From Streptomyces sp. 1331.2 (GTDB taxonomy: Bacteria > Actinomycetota > Actinomycetes > Streptomycetales > Streptomycetaceae), in contig NZ_OBMJ01000001.1 in NCBI RefSeq assembly GCF_900199205.1, forward strand, positions 3,785,001 through 3,849,000: a stretch of DNA of 64,000 nt, read 5' to 3'. Made by a program: the position numbers and the translations under genes. This document shows positions 1-7,476 of this stretch, one piece after another. The first letter of the stretch is position 1. Every line of letters begins with the position of its first letter. The notes below the pieces were generated by a model. It was not told the DNA's origin. It saw nothing but the letters and a program-made list of their open reading frames with translations, and did no database searches.

Positions 1-743
1 TGGCCAAGACCGCCAAGGTGACCGTCCGCACCCTGCACCACTACGACGAGATCGGCCTGTTGTCCCCCGCCGGCCGTACCCGGTCCGGCTACCGCCGGTA
101 CGTGGACGCCGACCTCGACCGGCTGCAGCAGATCCTCTTCTACCGAGAACTCGGATTCCCCCTGGAGGAGATCGCGGCGATCCTGGACGACGACTCGGTC
201 AGCCCGACCGAACACCTCCGGCGGCAGCACCGGCTGCTGACCGACCGGATCAGCCACCTCCAGGAGCTCGCCGCAGCCGTCGAACACGCCATGGAGGCAC
301 GGAGAATGGGCATTCAGCTGACGCCGGAGGAGAAGTTCGAGATCTTCGGCGAGGGCTACCGCGAGGAGTGGGAGCAGGAGGCCGAGCAGCGCTGGGGCGA
401 CACCACCGCCTGGGCCGAGTCCCAGCGCCGCACCGGCGGCTACACCAAGGCCGACTGGCAGCGGATCCAGGTCGAGATGACCGAGCTCAACGCCCGCCTG
501 GCCGAGGCGGTCACCGCCGGCGAGCCCGCCGACGGCCCGGTGGCCACGGACCTCGCCGAGGAGCACCGGCAGCACATCTGCCGGAACTTCTACGACTGCA
601 CCTTCACCATCCACCGCGGCCTGGCCTGCCTGTACGTCTCGGACCAGCGCTGGACGGACACGTACGAGGCCATCGCCCCGGGCCTGGCGCAGTGGCTGCA
701 CGACGCCATCGTCGCCAACGCGGACCGGCGCGAGCAGGCCTGA
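1..743 (+). CDS. TipA-type MerR transcriptional regulator with TipAS domain (5' end cut by window)
   Basis: The frame is already open at base 1, where two bases of a codon precede AKTAKVTVRTLHHYD. The first HTH helix therefore lies outside the window, and the internal GTG at 18 is not the true start. The visible part shows the MerR winged-helix signature (VRTLHHYDEIGLLSP, then SGYRRY, then FYRELGFPLEEI), a coiled-coil dimerisation helix and a C-terminal TipAS-like domain of about 140 residues. That domain includes FEIFGEGYREEWEQEA and the later NFYDCTFTIHRGL segment. TipAS domains bind thiopeptide or other hydrophobic antibiotics, and this activates transcription from a long-spacer promoter. 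The ligand here is unknown. The gene converges on the DJ-1/AraC regulator, and a 14-bp tandem repeat begins at its stop codon. Confidence 0.9.
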   Translation, partial: AKTAKVTVRTLHHYDEIGLLSPAGRTRSGYRRYVDADLDRLQQILFYRELGFPLEEIAAILDDDSVSPTEHLRRQHRLLTDRISHLQELAAAVEHAMEARRMGIQLTPEEKFEIFGEGYREEWEQEAEQRWGDTTAWAESQRRTGGYTKADWQRIQVEMTELNARLAEAVTAGEPADGPVATDLAEEHRQHICRNFYDCTFTIHRGLACLYVSDQRWTDTYEAIAPGLAQWLHDAIVANADRREQA

Positions 744-810
744 GACCCGAGGCCTGAAACCCGAGGCCTGAGACCCGAGGCTTGAAACCCGAGGCTTGAG
801 GCCTGAGGAA
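741..810. repeat. 14-bp tandem repeat between convergent genes
   Basis: Four units in register, alternating TGAGACCCGAGGCC/T and TGAAACCCGAGGCC/T, run from 741 to 796, and a degenerate fifth follows to 810. The alternation makes a higher-order 28-bp AB-AB pattern. The array starts exactly on the TGA stop of the TipA-type gene and ends just before the stop of the convergent AraC-type gene at 814. No hairpin with a strong stem is evident, so it is not an obvious terminator. Confidence 0.85.
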
Positions 811-813
811 CGC

Positions 814-1857
814 TCACGCCACCCCGCGCCCGAAGGAGCGCCGGTACGCGGTCGGCGAGGTGCGCATCACCCGGCCGAAGTGGTGGCGGAAGGTCGCCGA
901 GCTCTCGAAGCCGACCGCCGCGGCGATCTCCTCCACCGTCCCGTCCGGGGACTCCAGCAACGGCAGGCTGGCCGCGATGCGCTGGGTGACGACCCAGCGC
1001 ATCGGGCTGGTCCCGTTGCGGGCGGTGAAGTGCCGCAGGTAGGAGCGGTCGGACATCCGGGCGGCGCGGGCCAGCACGGGGACGGTCAGCGGGGACGACA
1101 GGTGGTCCAGCGCCCACTGCATGCTGCGCCCGATCCCGTCGTCCTCCTCCTCGACCGGGCGGACCGCCGCCTCGATGAACTGGGCCTGCCCGCCGTCCCG
1201 GTGCGGCGCCACCACGAAGCGGCGGGCCACGTTGTTGGCCACCCTGGCGCCGTGGTCGCGCCGCACGAGGTGCAGGCACAGGTCGATCCCGGCGGCGCTG
1301 CCCGCGCTGGTCAGCACGGACCCGTTGTCCACGTACAGCACGTCCGGGTTGACCCGCACCGCCGGGTGGCGCTGCTGGAGCAGGTCGGCGTACCGCCAGT
1401 GGGTGGTCGCCTCCCGGCCGTCCAGCAGCCCGGCGGCGGCCAGCGCGAAGGCGCCCGAGCAGATCGACACGATCCGGGCGCCGCGCTCGTGCGCCGTACG
1501 CAGTGCCGCGACCAGCCCGGGGGAGACGTCGCCGCCGAACGCGTTCGGCACGCCGGGCACCACCACGGTGTCGGCCGCCGCCAGCTCGTCCAGCCCGTGC
1601 CGGGCGGTCAGCGCGAAGCCGCCGACGGTGTCCAGCGCCGTCCCGGGGCGGTCGGCGCACACCTTGAGGCCGTACCAGGGGGCCGCCAGCAGCCCGGTCA
1701 GCTCGGGCCGTGCCAGCCCGAACACCTCGACCACCACGCCGAGTTCGAACGAGGCCATGCCGTCGAAGGCGTACACCGCGACGTCGTGCACGGGCTCGGG
1801 CCGCCGGCCGATGGCGACGTCCACCGGCCGAGGCCGGGTGCCGGTCTGCTCGGTCAT
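814..1857 (-). CDS. GlxA/FtrA-like transcriptional regulator (DJ-1/PfpI domain + AraC HTH)
   Basis: This 347-residue protein has two domains. Residues about 25-190 form a DJ-1/PfpI class-I amidotransferase-like sensor, with VSICSGAFALAAAGLLDG at the nucleophile elbow carrying the Cys, and GSAAGIDLCLHLV. Residues about 235-340 form an AraC-type double HTH, with MSDRSYLRHFTARNGTSPM, then VEEIAAAVGFESSATFRHHF and SPTAYRRSF. Proteins of this layout act as cytoplasmic transcription factors that sense small metabolites, and the sensor is usually not enzymatic. The start MTEQTG is the first in-frame ATG. The region 1858-2091 upstream is shared with the divergent ECF sigma gene. Effector and targets cannot be read from the sequence. 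Confidence 0.88.
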   Translation of the reverse strand: MTEQTGTRPRPVDVAIGRRPEPVHDVAVYAFDGMASFELGVVVEVFGLARPELTGLLAAPWYGLKVCADRPGTALDTVGGFALTARHGLDELAAADTVVVPGVPNAFGGDVSPGLVAALRTAHERGARIVSICSGAFALAAAGLLDGREATTHWRYADLLQQRHPAVRVNPDVLYVDNGSVLTSAGSAAGIDLCLHLVRRDHGARVANNVARRFVVAPHRDGGQAQFIEAAVRPVEEEDDGIGRSMQWALDHLSSPLTVPVLARAARMSDRSYLRHFTARNGTSPMRWVVTQRIAASLPLLESPDGTVEEIAAAVGFESSATFRHHFGRVMRTSPTAYRRSFGRGVA

Positions 1858-1937
1858 GCGAACCCCCTGCTCACGGGTGGCGGAATGCCGGTGAGTGTAG
1901 CCGCCCCGGCCTGCTCGGAAATTTCTTCGACCCCACC

Positions 1938-1964
1938 TGCAACCTCCACTCCCGTCACACGTCC
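1938..1964 (+). promoter_or_regulatory. Candidate ECF sigma promoter (TGCAAC-N16-CGTC), upstream of the ECF sigma gene
   Basis: TGCAAC at 1938-1943 is followed after exactly 16 bases by CGTCC at 1960-1964. The same element with the same spacing occurs at 4290-4316 before the lipoprotein gene. The AAC-type -35 and CGTC-type -10 are characteristic of ECF sigma promoters, which suggests the sigma factor at 2092 activates its own gene. The assignment rests on two sites only. Confidence 0.6.
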
Positions 1965-2091
1965 ATGGGTACGGGGGCGGAGGGAGCCGGGCCGGGTGCA
2001 GCTGGGAGGATCCCCCCGATCACGATCTTGATCAGGTGTCCTGACGGTCCGGCGAACGCCGTCACCGTCCCGGGGGAAAGCGGAAGCGCAC

Positions 2092-2769
2092 ATGTCCATG
2101 GCCATCGGGCCGACCGTCGCACCGGCCGGGAGGCGGGGATTCTCCGTCCGCGGCGCGATCGCCCTGCTGTTCGGCGTGCAGGAGGTCGGCGAGCCGCTCG
2201 CCGGCCCCGTCACCGAGCAGGAGGCGAAGCAGCGCCGTTCCGGATTCCGGCTGCTGCGCGGCGGCCGCAAGCCGGCGGAGGACCGGCCCACCCTGACCGA
2301 CCTGTACCACGCCCACCGGCTGGGCCTGGTCCGGATGGCGGTCCTGCTGGTCGACCACCAGGACCTGGCCGAGGACGTCGTCCAGGACGCGTTCACCCAG
2401 CTCTACCAGCGGTACGGCGAGGACCTGGACGACCTCGACAACGCCCTCGGCTACCTGCGGACCTCCGTGGTCAACGGCGCCCGGTCGATGCTGCGCCGCC
2501 GCAAGACCGCCCGCGAGTACGTGCCGCCGCACGAGGCCGACGCCCCGTCCGCCGAGGACCACGCGGTGCTCAACGACGAACACCGACGGGTGCTCGTCGC
2601 CCTGCAGGAGTTGACCCCCCGCCAGCGTGAGGTGCTGGTGCTGCGCTACTGGTCCGACATGTCGGAGGCGCAGATAGCCGAGACCCTGGGGCTGTCCCGG
2701 GGTGCCGTGAAGTCCACGGCCAGTCGCGCCCTGGACGCCTTGGAAAAGCACCTGGAGAAGGTTCGATGA
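2092..2769 (+). CDS. ECF RNA polymerase sigma factor, Streptomyces SigE-family (TIGR02983-like)
   Basis: This 225-residue protein has an N-terminal extension of about 65 residues. Region 2 follows (LTDLYHAHRLGLVRMAVLL, then VVQDAFTQLYQRY), then a linker, and then region 4 (LTPRQREVLVLRYWSDMSEA, then AETLGLSRGAVKSTASRAL). There is no region 1.1 or 3, as expected for ECF (group 4) sigma factors. The final ATGA overlaps the start of the next gene, so the two are translationally coupled, and that neighbour is the likely membrane partner or regulator. ATG at 2092 follows a GGGGGAAAG-type ribosome site. A second ATG at 2098 is possible. The shared promoter motif suggests positive autoregulation. 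Confidence 0.9.
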   Translation: MSMAIGPTVAPAGRRGFSVRGAIALLFGVQEVGEPLAGPVTEQEAKQRRSGFRLLRGGRKPAEDRPTLTDLYHAHRLGLVRMAVLLVDHQDLAEDVVQDAFTQLYQRYGEDLDDLDNALGYLRTSVVNGARSMLRRRKTAREYVPPHEADAPSAEDHAVLNDEHRRVLVALQELTPRQREVLVLRYWSDMSEAQIAETLGLSRGAVKSTASRALDALEKHLEKVR

Positions 2770-4184
2770 CCGACAAGCTCCCCCGCCGGATCGGCGGCGA
2801 CGGCGACGGGCCGGCCGAGACTCCGACCGAACGGCTGCTCCGCGAGGCGATGGGTGCCCGCGCCTCCCTGGTGACGGCGGACAGCCTGCGCCCGGCCGCG
2901 CCCCCGAAGAGCCGGATCCGCCGGCTGCGCCCGGTGTACGCCGTCACCGTGCCGCTCGGCCTGGCCGCCGCGATGGCGCTCGGCGTGCTCACCTTCCACG
3001 GCGAGCCGGTCGCCCACGACCAGGTGCCGCCGCCGGCCGCCACCGTGACGACCTCCCCCAGCCCGACCGCGGAGCCGACCACCTCCCCCAGCCCGACGGC
3101 CACCGCCACCGACACCGGCACGCCGACGGGCGAGCCCGAGACCGACGTCCGGCCGGCCAACGGCACCCCGTCCTCCGGCCCGTCGGCCACCAACACCCTG
3201 CCCGTCGGCCCGGCGAGCTCGTACAACCTGCGGGGCGTCAAGTTCAAGGTCCCCGCGGGCTGGAAGGCCGTGCAGCTCTCGGCGAGCCGGGTCTGCGTCC
3301 TGAGCCCCGGCGCGCCGACGGACCCGCAGCCGGGCTGGACGTCGGCGCAGTGCGAGCCGTACGGCGTCCTGGTCGTGGCGTACAACAGCCCGGACGAACT
3401 GGACGGCGGCGCCTGGCCCACGATGGCCGACCTGGGCTCGGAGAGCGGCTGGGGCCACCAGCCGAACTGCCCGGTCTGGGGCCGCCCCTACGTCCCCGCC
3501 AACGGCTACTCCTCGATCGGCACCCCCGTGCGGACCAGGGACATCGTGGCCGGGAAGACGATCGACAAGACGCAGTGGCAGGTGACCTGCCAGCCCGGTG
3601 ACACCTTCACGGCCCAGCTGTGGGGGCTGAGTTCGGACCAGGTGTTCGTGGTGGCGAACGGGTTGAAGAGCGACTACCAGCCCGCGCTGGTCTCGATCCT
3701 CGACACCCTGGACGTCAGCGGCCACCAGCCGCCGGCCTCGGCGACGGCGAGCGGGACGGACATCGGTATCACCGTGGACGGCCTGGTCACGGGCCAGCAG
3801 ATTCCCGACGACGGCAGCCCGACGACGTTCTCGGTCACCTTCAAGAACACCGGCAAGACCGCCTACGCCCAGGTGACCCCGCACGTGGTCGCCGAATCGT
3901 ACGGGGGCAGCCAGCCGACCGTGCACGGGACGCTGGAGCGCCAGGACGGCGCGGTCTGGACTCCGGTGGACCTCAACCGGCCGGGCGCGGGCAAGCCCGG
4001 CATCGCCGGGAGCTTCGCACTGGCCCCCGGGCAGAGCGTGACGCTGAAGTACCGGATGAAGCTGACCAAGGAGGACGGTGCCGGAGTGATGCCCGTGACG
4101 GCGGAGGCGCTGTCGATCCCGGCCGACGGGCCGGCCGTCACCGTCGGCCAGCACACCGTGCCGGTCCGGGTGACCGCGAAGTAG
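2766..4184 (+). CDS. Single-pass membrane protein coupled to the ECF sigma factor (putative anti-sigma/sensor partner)
   Basis: The first about 55 residues are polar and cytoplasmic-looking. A transmembrane helix follows at about 60-78 (VYAVTVPLGLAAAMALGVLT), then a Thr/Pro/Ser-rich linker and a large extracytoplasmic part. The C-terminal about 150 residues (from IGITVDGLVTGQQIPDDG) resemble the corresponding region of the lipoprotein at 4442-5674: both have G(I)GIT..GL..G.QI, F.VT.KN, GTLER.D and a Y.M.L pattern. The start overlaps the sigma stop by 4 bp. Topology and coupling fit an anti-sigma or signal-sensing membrane partner, but no recognised zinc anti-sigma motif (HxxxCxxC) is present. 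The function is inferred from context. Confidence 0.75.
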   Translation: MTDKLPRRIGGDGDGPAETPTERLLREAMGARASLVTADSLRPAAPPKSRIRRLRPVYAVTVPLGLAAAMALGVLTFHGEPVAHDQVPPPAATVTTSPSPTAEPTTSPSPTATATDTGTPTGEPETDVRPANGTPSSGPSATNTLPVGPASSYNLRGVKFKVPAGWKAVQLSASRVCVLSPGAPTDPQPGWTSAQCEPYGVLVVAYNSPDELDGGAWPTMADLGSESGWGHQPNCPVWGRPYVPANGYSSIGTPVRTRDIVAGKTIDKTQWQVTCQPGDTFTAQLWGLSSDQVFVVANGLKSDYQPALVSILDTLDVSGHQPPASATASGTDIGITVDGLVTGQQIPDDGSPTTFSVTFKNTGKTAYAQVTPHVVAESYGGSQPTVHGTLERQDGAVWTPVDLNRPGAGKPGIAGSFALAPGQSVTLKYRMKLTKEDGAGVMPVTAEALSIPADGPAVTVGQHTVPVRVTAK

Positions 4185-4289
4185 CCCGCAGCGGGCCGTC
4201 CTTGAGGCGCCGTGACGAGGGGTTTCCCCTGGTCACGGCGCCTTTCGGCGTTCCGGCGGGAACGCGCGAAAAATAGTGTCGAACCCGGC

Positions 4290-4316
4290 TGCAACCCCCG
4301 GGCGGGATGGACGTCT
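4290..4316 (+). promoter_or_regulatory. Candidate ECF sigma promoter (TGCAAC-N16-CGTC) of the lipoprotein gene
   Basis: TGCAAC occupies 4290-4295 and CGTCT 4312-4316, with 16 bases between them. This is identical in composition and spacing to the element at 1938-1964. The lipoprotein start at 4442 lies about 120 bp downstream. Confidence 0.6.
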
Positions 4317-4441
4317 ATCAGGGTGAGAGGCGGGGAGAGCGAGCCGGCGGAGCCGGGGCTCGGGCCGGCTCCTCGGGGCGCGCGACGAGGCGCCCGTTCA
4401 TCCGATCATCACCATCACCATGTCCTTGGGGGGACTGTCCC

Positions 4442-5674
4442 ATGAGCGCGTCCGTTATTGCCCGTATTGCGAAGATCGTTCCGCTGGCCGTCATCGCCGC
4501 CGTCGGTGTCACGGCCTGCGGTCCGGCGGACAACGGCGCCCCGGCCGCCGCCTCGGCCCCCGTCTCCACCCCGGCCGCCGTCTCGGTGACGCCCGGCGCC
4601 GGTGCCGTCCCCGCCCTCCCGGCTGCGCCGACCACCGACCCCGCCGCCCCCACCGCCGCGCCGGCGCCCGCCGAGACCCCCGAGGCCGCGGCCGCCGTGA
4701 CGGCTGGGACCAAGCCGGCCGCCAAGCCCACTGCCGCCAAGGCCGCCACCGCCCCGAAGGCCGGCGCCGCGCCGAAGGCCTCCACCGCGCCCGCCCCGTC
4801 CACCGGCAACGGGAAGGGCAGCGGCAGCGGCATCGGGATCACCTTCACCGGTCTGGACGACGGTCGGCAGATCGAGCTGAACGACCTGGTGTCCTTCTCC
4901 GTCACCTGGAAGAACAACGACGCCACCGGCACCCGCAGCGTGGCCCCGGTGGTGGCGACCCAGCAGTACGAGGGCGCACCCTGCAGCCGGGTGGTCGCGA
5001 TGGCGGACGGCACCCTGGAGCGCAAGGACGCCTCGGGCTGGAAGAAGCTGGACAGCCTCAGCCAGGGCACCGGGATGGACTACGTGACCAACCGCAACGA
5101 CGGGGCCTTCACGCTCGCCGCCGGCGAGAGCCGGACCATCGAGTACCGGATGCGGCTGTCCCCGGCCAACCGTCCGGGCCGGATCGGGATCGAGGCGGAC
5201 GCCCCCGTGCCGGGCTCCACGGACTACCGCGGCATGGCGAAGGCCGTGGTGAACGCCACGGTCGTCGACCACCACGGCCCGGAGGTGACCGGCGTGTCCG
5301 CGGGCAGCGTCAAGGTCGGGACGAGCCCCACCGCGTTCGGCTTCGTCGTCTCCGCCCCGGAGGGCACCGCGGACCTGCACCCCGTGGTGTCCGTCTCGGC
5401 CGCCGACGAGCTGGCCGCGGACGACGTCACCGTGGAGGCCATGGTCGGCGGCGCCTGGAAGCCGGTCGAGCTGAAGCAGGACTGCGAGGGCCTGACCGCG
5501 GTCGCCCCGACCGGGCTGGAGGTCAACCGGTGGGGCGACTCGGTCGAGTACGCCTTCCGGATCGCGCTGAAGAAGGCCCCGGTCCACGGCGACGTGGAGG
5601 TCCTGGTGGGCGCCCGGTCCAACGGCCACCAGGCCGCCCGCTGGAACCCCTTCGCCCCCCTGGGCGGGCGGTAG
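4442..5674 (+). CDS. Secreted lipoprotein with duplicated Ig-like/DUF4352-like regions, probable ECF regulon member
   Basis: The start is ATG at 4442, preceded by GGGGGGAC; an earlier in-frame start at 4307 has no such site and would bury the signal peptide. The protein has 410 residues. A signal peptide ends in a lipobox (AVGVTACGPADN, Cys about 24), followed by an Ala/Pro/Lys-rich linker to about residue 120. Two beta-rich regions come next: about 130-280, with FSVTWKNNDATG and EYRMRLSP, and about 290-405, with FGFVVSAP and EYAFRIALKKAP. The first is related to the C-terminus of the preceding membrane protein. It is predicted to be anchored on the outer face of the membrane. The function is unknown. 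Confidence 0.8.
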   Translation: MSASVIARIAKIVPLAVIAAVGVTACGPADNGAPAAASAPVSTPAAVSVTPGAGAVPALPAAPTTDPAAPTAAPAPAETPEAAAAVTAGTKPAAKPTAAKAATAPKAGAAPKASTAPAPSTGNGKGSGSGIGITFTGLDDGRQIELNDLVSFSVTWKNNDATGTRSVAPVVATQQYEGAPCSRVVAMADGTLERKDASGWKKLDSLSQGTGMDYVTNRNDGAFTLAAGESRTIEYRMRLSPANRPGRIGIEADAPVPGSTDYRGMAKAVVNATVVDHHGPEVTGVSAGSVKVGTSPTAFGFVVSAPEGTADLHPVVSVSAADELAADDVTVEAMVGGAWKPVELKQDCEGLTAVAPTGLEVNRWGDSVEYAFRIALKKAPVHGDVEVLVGARSNGHQAARWNPFAPLGGR

Positions 5675-5709
5675 CCGTTCGGCGGCCCCATGACTGCGCC
5701 CCCATGACC

Positions 5710-5748
5710 GAGGGCCCGGCCTCCCACTGCTCGGGAGGCCGGGCCCTC
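5710..5748. terminator. Bidirectional terminator hairpin
   Basis: A perfect 16-bp stem (GAGGGCCCGGCCTCCC and its complement) encloses a 7-base loop. It lies between the convergent lipoprotein and aminopeptidase genes. Confidence 0.85.
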
Positions 5749-5808
5749 TTGGCTGCCCAGGCGCTCGGGCTCGGTCGCGCAAGCGCTCAGCCGCGCGAGC
5801 GCTCAGGC

Positions 5809-7308
5809 TCAGGCGAGCGAGGCCATCCAGGCCTCGACGTCCGCCGAGCGGCGGGGAAGCCCGGCCGACAGGTTCTCGTTGCCGTCGGCGGTGACCAGGA
5901 TGTCGTCCTCGATCCGGACGCCGATGCCGCGGTACTCCTCCGGCACGGTCAGGTCGTCCTGCTGGAAGTACAGGCCGGGCTCGACGGTGAGGACCATGCC
6001 GGGCACCAGCAGCGCGTCGACGTGCTCCTCGCGGCGCGAGTGGGCGCAGTCGTGGACGTCCAGGCCGAGCATGTGGCCGGTGCCGTGCAGGGTCCAGCGG
6101 CGCTGCAGGCCCAGCTCCAGGACCTTCTCGACGTCGTACACCGTGGCGTCCAGCAGGCCCCAGGCGAGCAGCCGCTCGGCGAGCACCCGCTGCGAGGCGT
6201 CGTGGAAGTCGCGGAAGCGGGCGCCCGGCTTCACCGCGGCGATGCCGGCCTCCTGGGCGTCGTAGACCGCGTCGTAGATCTTGCGCTGCAGGTCGGTGAA
6301 GCGGCCGTTGATCGGCAGGCTGCGGGTGACGTCGGCGGTGTAGAGGGTGTGGGTCTCCACGCCCGCGTCCAGCAGCAGCAGCTCGCCGGGGCGCACGTCG
6401 CCGTCGTTGCGGACCCAGTGCAGGGTGGTGGCGTGCGGGCCGGCGGCGGCGATGGTGCCGTAGCCGACGTCGTTGCCCTCGACCCGGGCGCGGCGCCAGA
6501 AGGTGCCCTCGATCCAGCGCTCCGAGGTGGCGACGGCCTGGCCCAGCTCGCGGACCACGTCGGTGAAGCCCTTGACGGTGGCGTCGCAGGCGGCGCGCAG
6601 CTCGCCGATCTCCCAGTCGTCCTTGACCAGCCGCAGGCCGCTCAGGAACTCCTTGAGCTCGGCGTCCCGGTCGGCGTCCAGGGCGTCGGCGAGCGCGGCC
6701 TCCAGGCCGGCGTCGTAGCCGCGGACGATCCGGGTCGGCACGGCGGAGTCGGCGGCCTTCGCGGCCAGCTCCTCGGCGGCCTTGCGGACGTCGCGCGCGG
6801 GCAGGCCCAGCAGCTGCTCCTGCTCGGCCAGGCTGTACCGGCGGCCGACCCAGAGCTCACCGTGGCCGTCCAGCCAGAACTCGCCGTTCTCGCGGTCGGA
6901 GCGGGGCAGCAGGTAGAGGACGAACTCGTGGCCCGCCCCGCCGGTCGGCTCGCCGACCAGCACGGCGTCCTCGGTCTGGTCGCCGGTGAGGTGCACGTAC
7001 TCGCTGGCGGCGCGGAAGGCGTAGTCGGTGTCGTTGGACCGCACCCGCAGGTTGCCGGCCGGGACCACCAGGCGCTCACCCGGGTAGGCGGCGGACAGCT
7101 TGGCGCGGCGCTCGGCGGCGTACGGGGCCTGGGCGACGGGCGCGAGGCCGTGCAGCTCGGTGTCGGCCCAGCCGGACTTCATCGAGGCGGCCAGCTCGTC
7201 GGAGATCTCGCCGTAGAGCCCGTTCTTGCGGCCCTTGAACTCCTGCGGCTCCTCGCCGCCCTCGGCCTCGGGGTTCTCGGCCAGCGCGGGGGTGCGGTCC
7301 TCGGTCAC
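5809..7308 (-). CDS. Xaa-Pro aminopeptidase (M24B family)
   Basis: This 499-residue cytosolic metallopeptidase is predicted to remove N-terminal residues before proline. The N-terminal aminopeptidase-P domain occupies about residues 35-190, and the pita-bread M24 domain follows. The dimetal ligands are visible: the Asp pair in LLDAGVETHTLYTADVTRS, His in LHGTGHMLGLDVHD, Glu in LTVEPGLYF and Glu in GVRIEDDILVT. GTG at 7308 is preferred because AAGGAGG lies 8 bases upstream. The longer frame to 7431 has no such site and adds an Arg/Pro-rich stretch of no family resemblance. It converges on the lipoprotein gene across a shared terminator. Confidence 0.93.
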   Translation of the reverse strand: MTEDRTPALAENPEAEGGEEPQEFKGRKNGLYGEISDELAASMKSGWADTELHGLAPVAQAPYAAERRAKLSAAYPGERLVVPAGNLRVRSNDTDYAFRAASEYVHLTGDQTEDAVLVGEPTGGAGHEFVLYLLPRSDRENGEFWLDGHGELWVGRRYSLAEQEQLLGLPARDVRKAAEELAAKAADSAVPTRIVRGYDAGLEAALADALDADRDAELKEFLSGLRLVKDDWEIGELRAACDATVKGFTDVVRELGQAVATSERWIEGTFWRRARVEGNDVGYGTIAAAGPHATTLHWVRNDGDVRPGELLLLDAGVETHTLYTADVTRSLPINGRFTDLQRKIYDAVYDAQEAGIAAVKPGARFRDFHDASQRVLAERLLAWGLLDATVYDVEKVLELGLQRRWTLHGTGHMLGLDVHDCAHSRREEHVDALLVPGMVLTVEPGLYFQQDDLTVPEEYRGIGVRIEDDILVTADGNENLSAGLPRRSADVEAWMASLA

Positions 7309-7476
7309 TGCAACGCCTCCTTGGGGGTGGTACCGCCGCCCCTGGGGGGAGTGTCGGATCGCGACACGCGCGGGCGGCCGTGCGTCCATGGTACGGACGC
7401 CCGGCCGCTCGCCTGTTCGGGCCCGGTGCACCCTCCCCCGGCCTCCGGCCGGGGGACCCCCATGGGCCCGGCGCCG

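Noticed and set aside
741-810. CRISPR-like array
   Set aside because: The units are contiguous 14-mers without unique spacers and there are no cas genes anywhere in the window.
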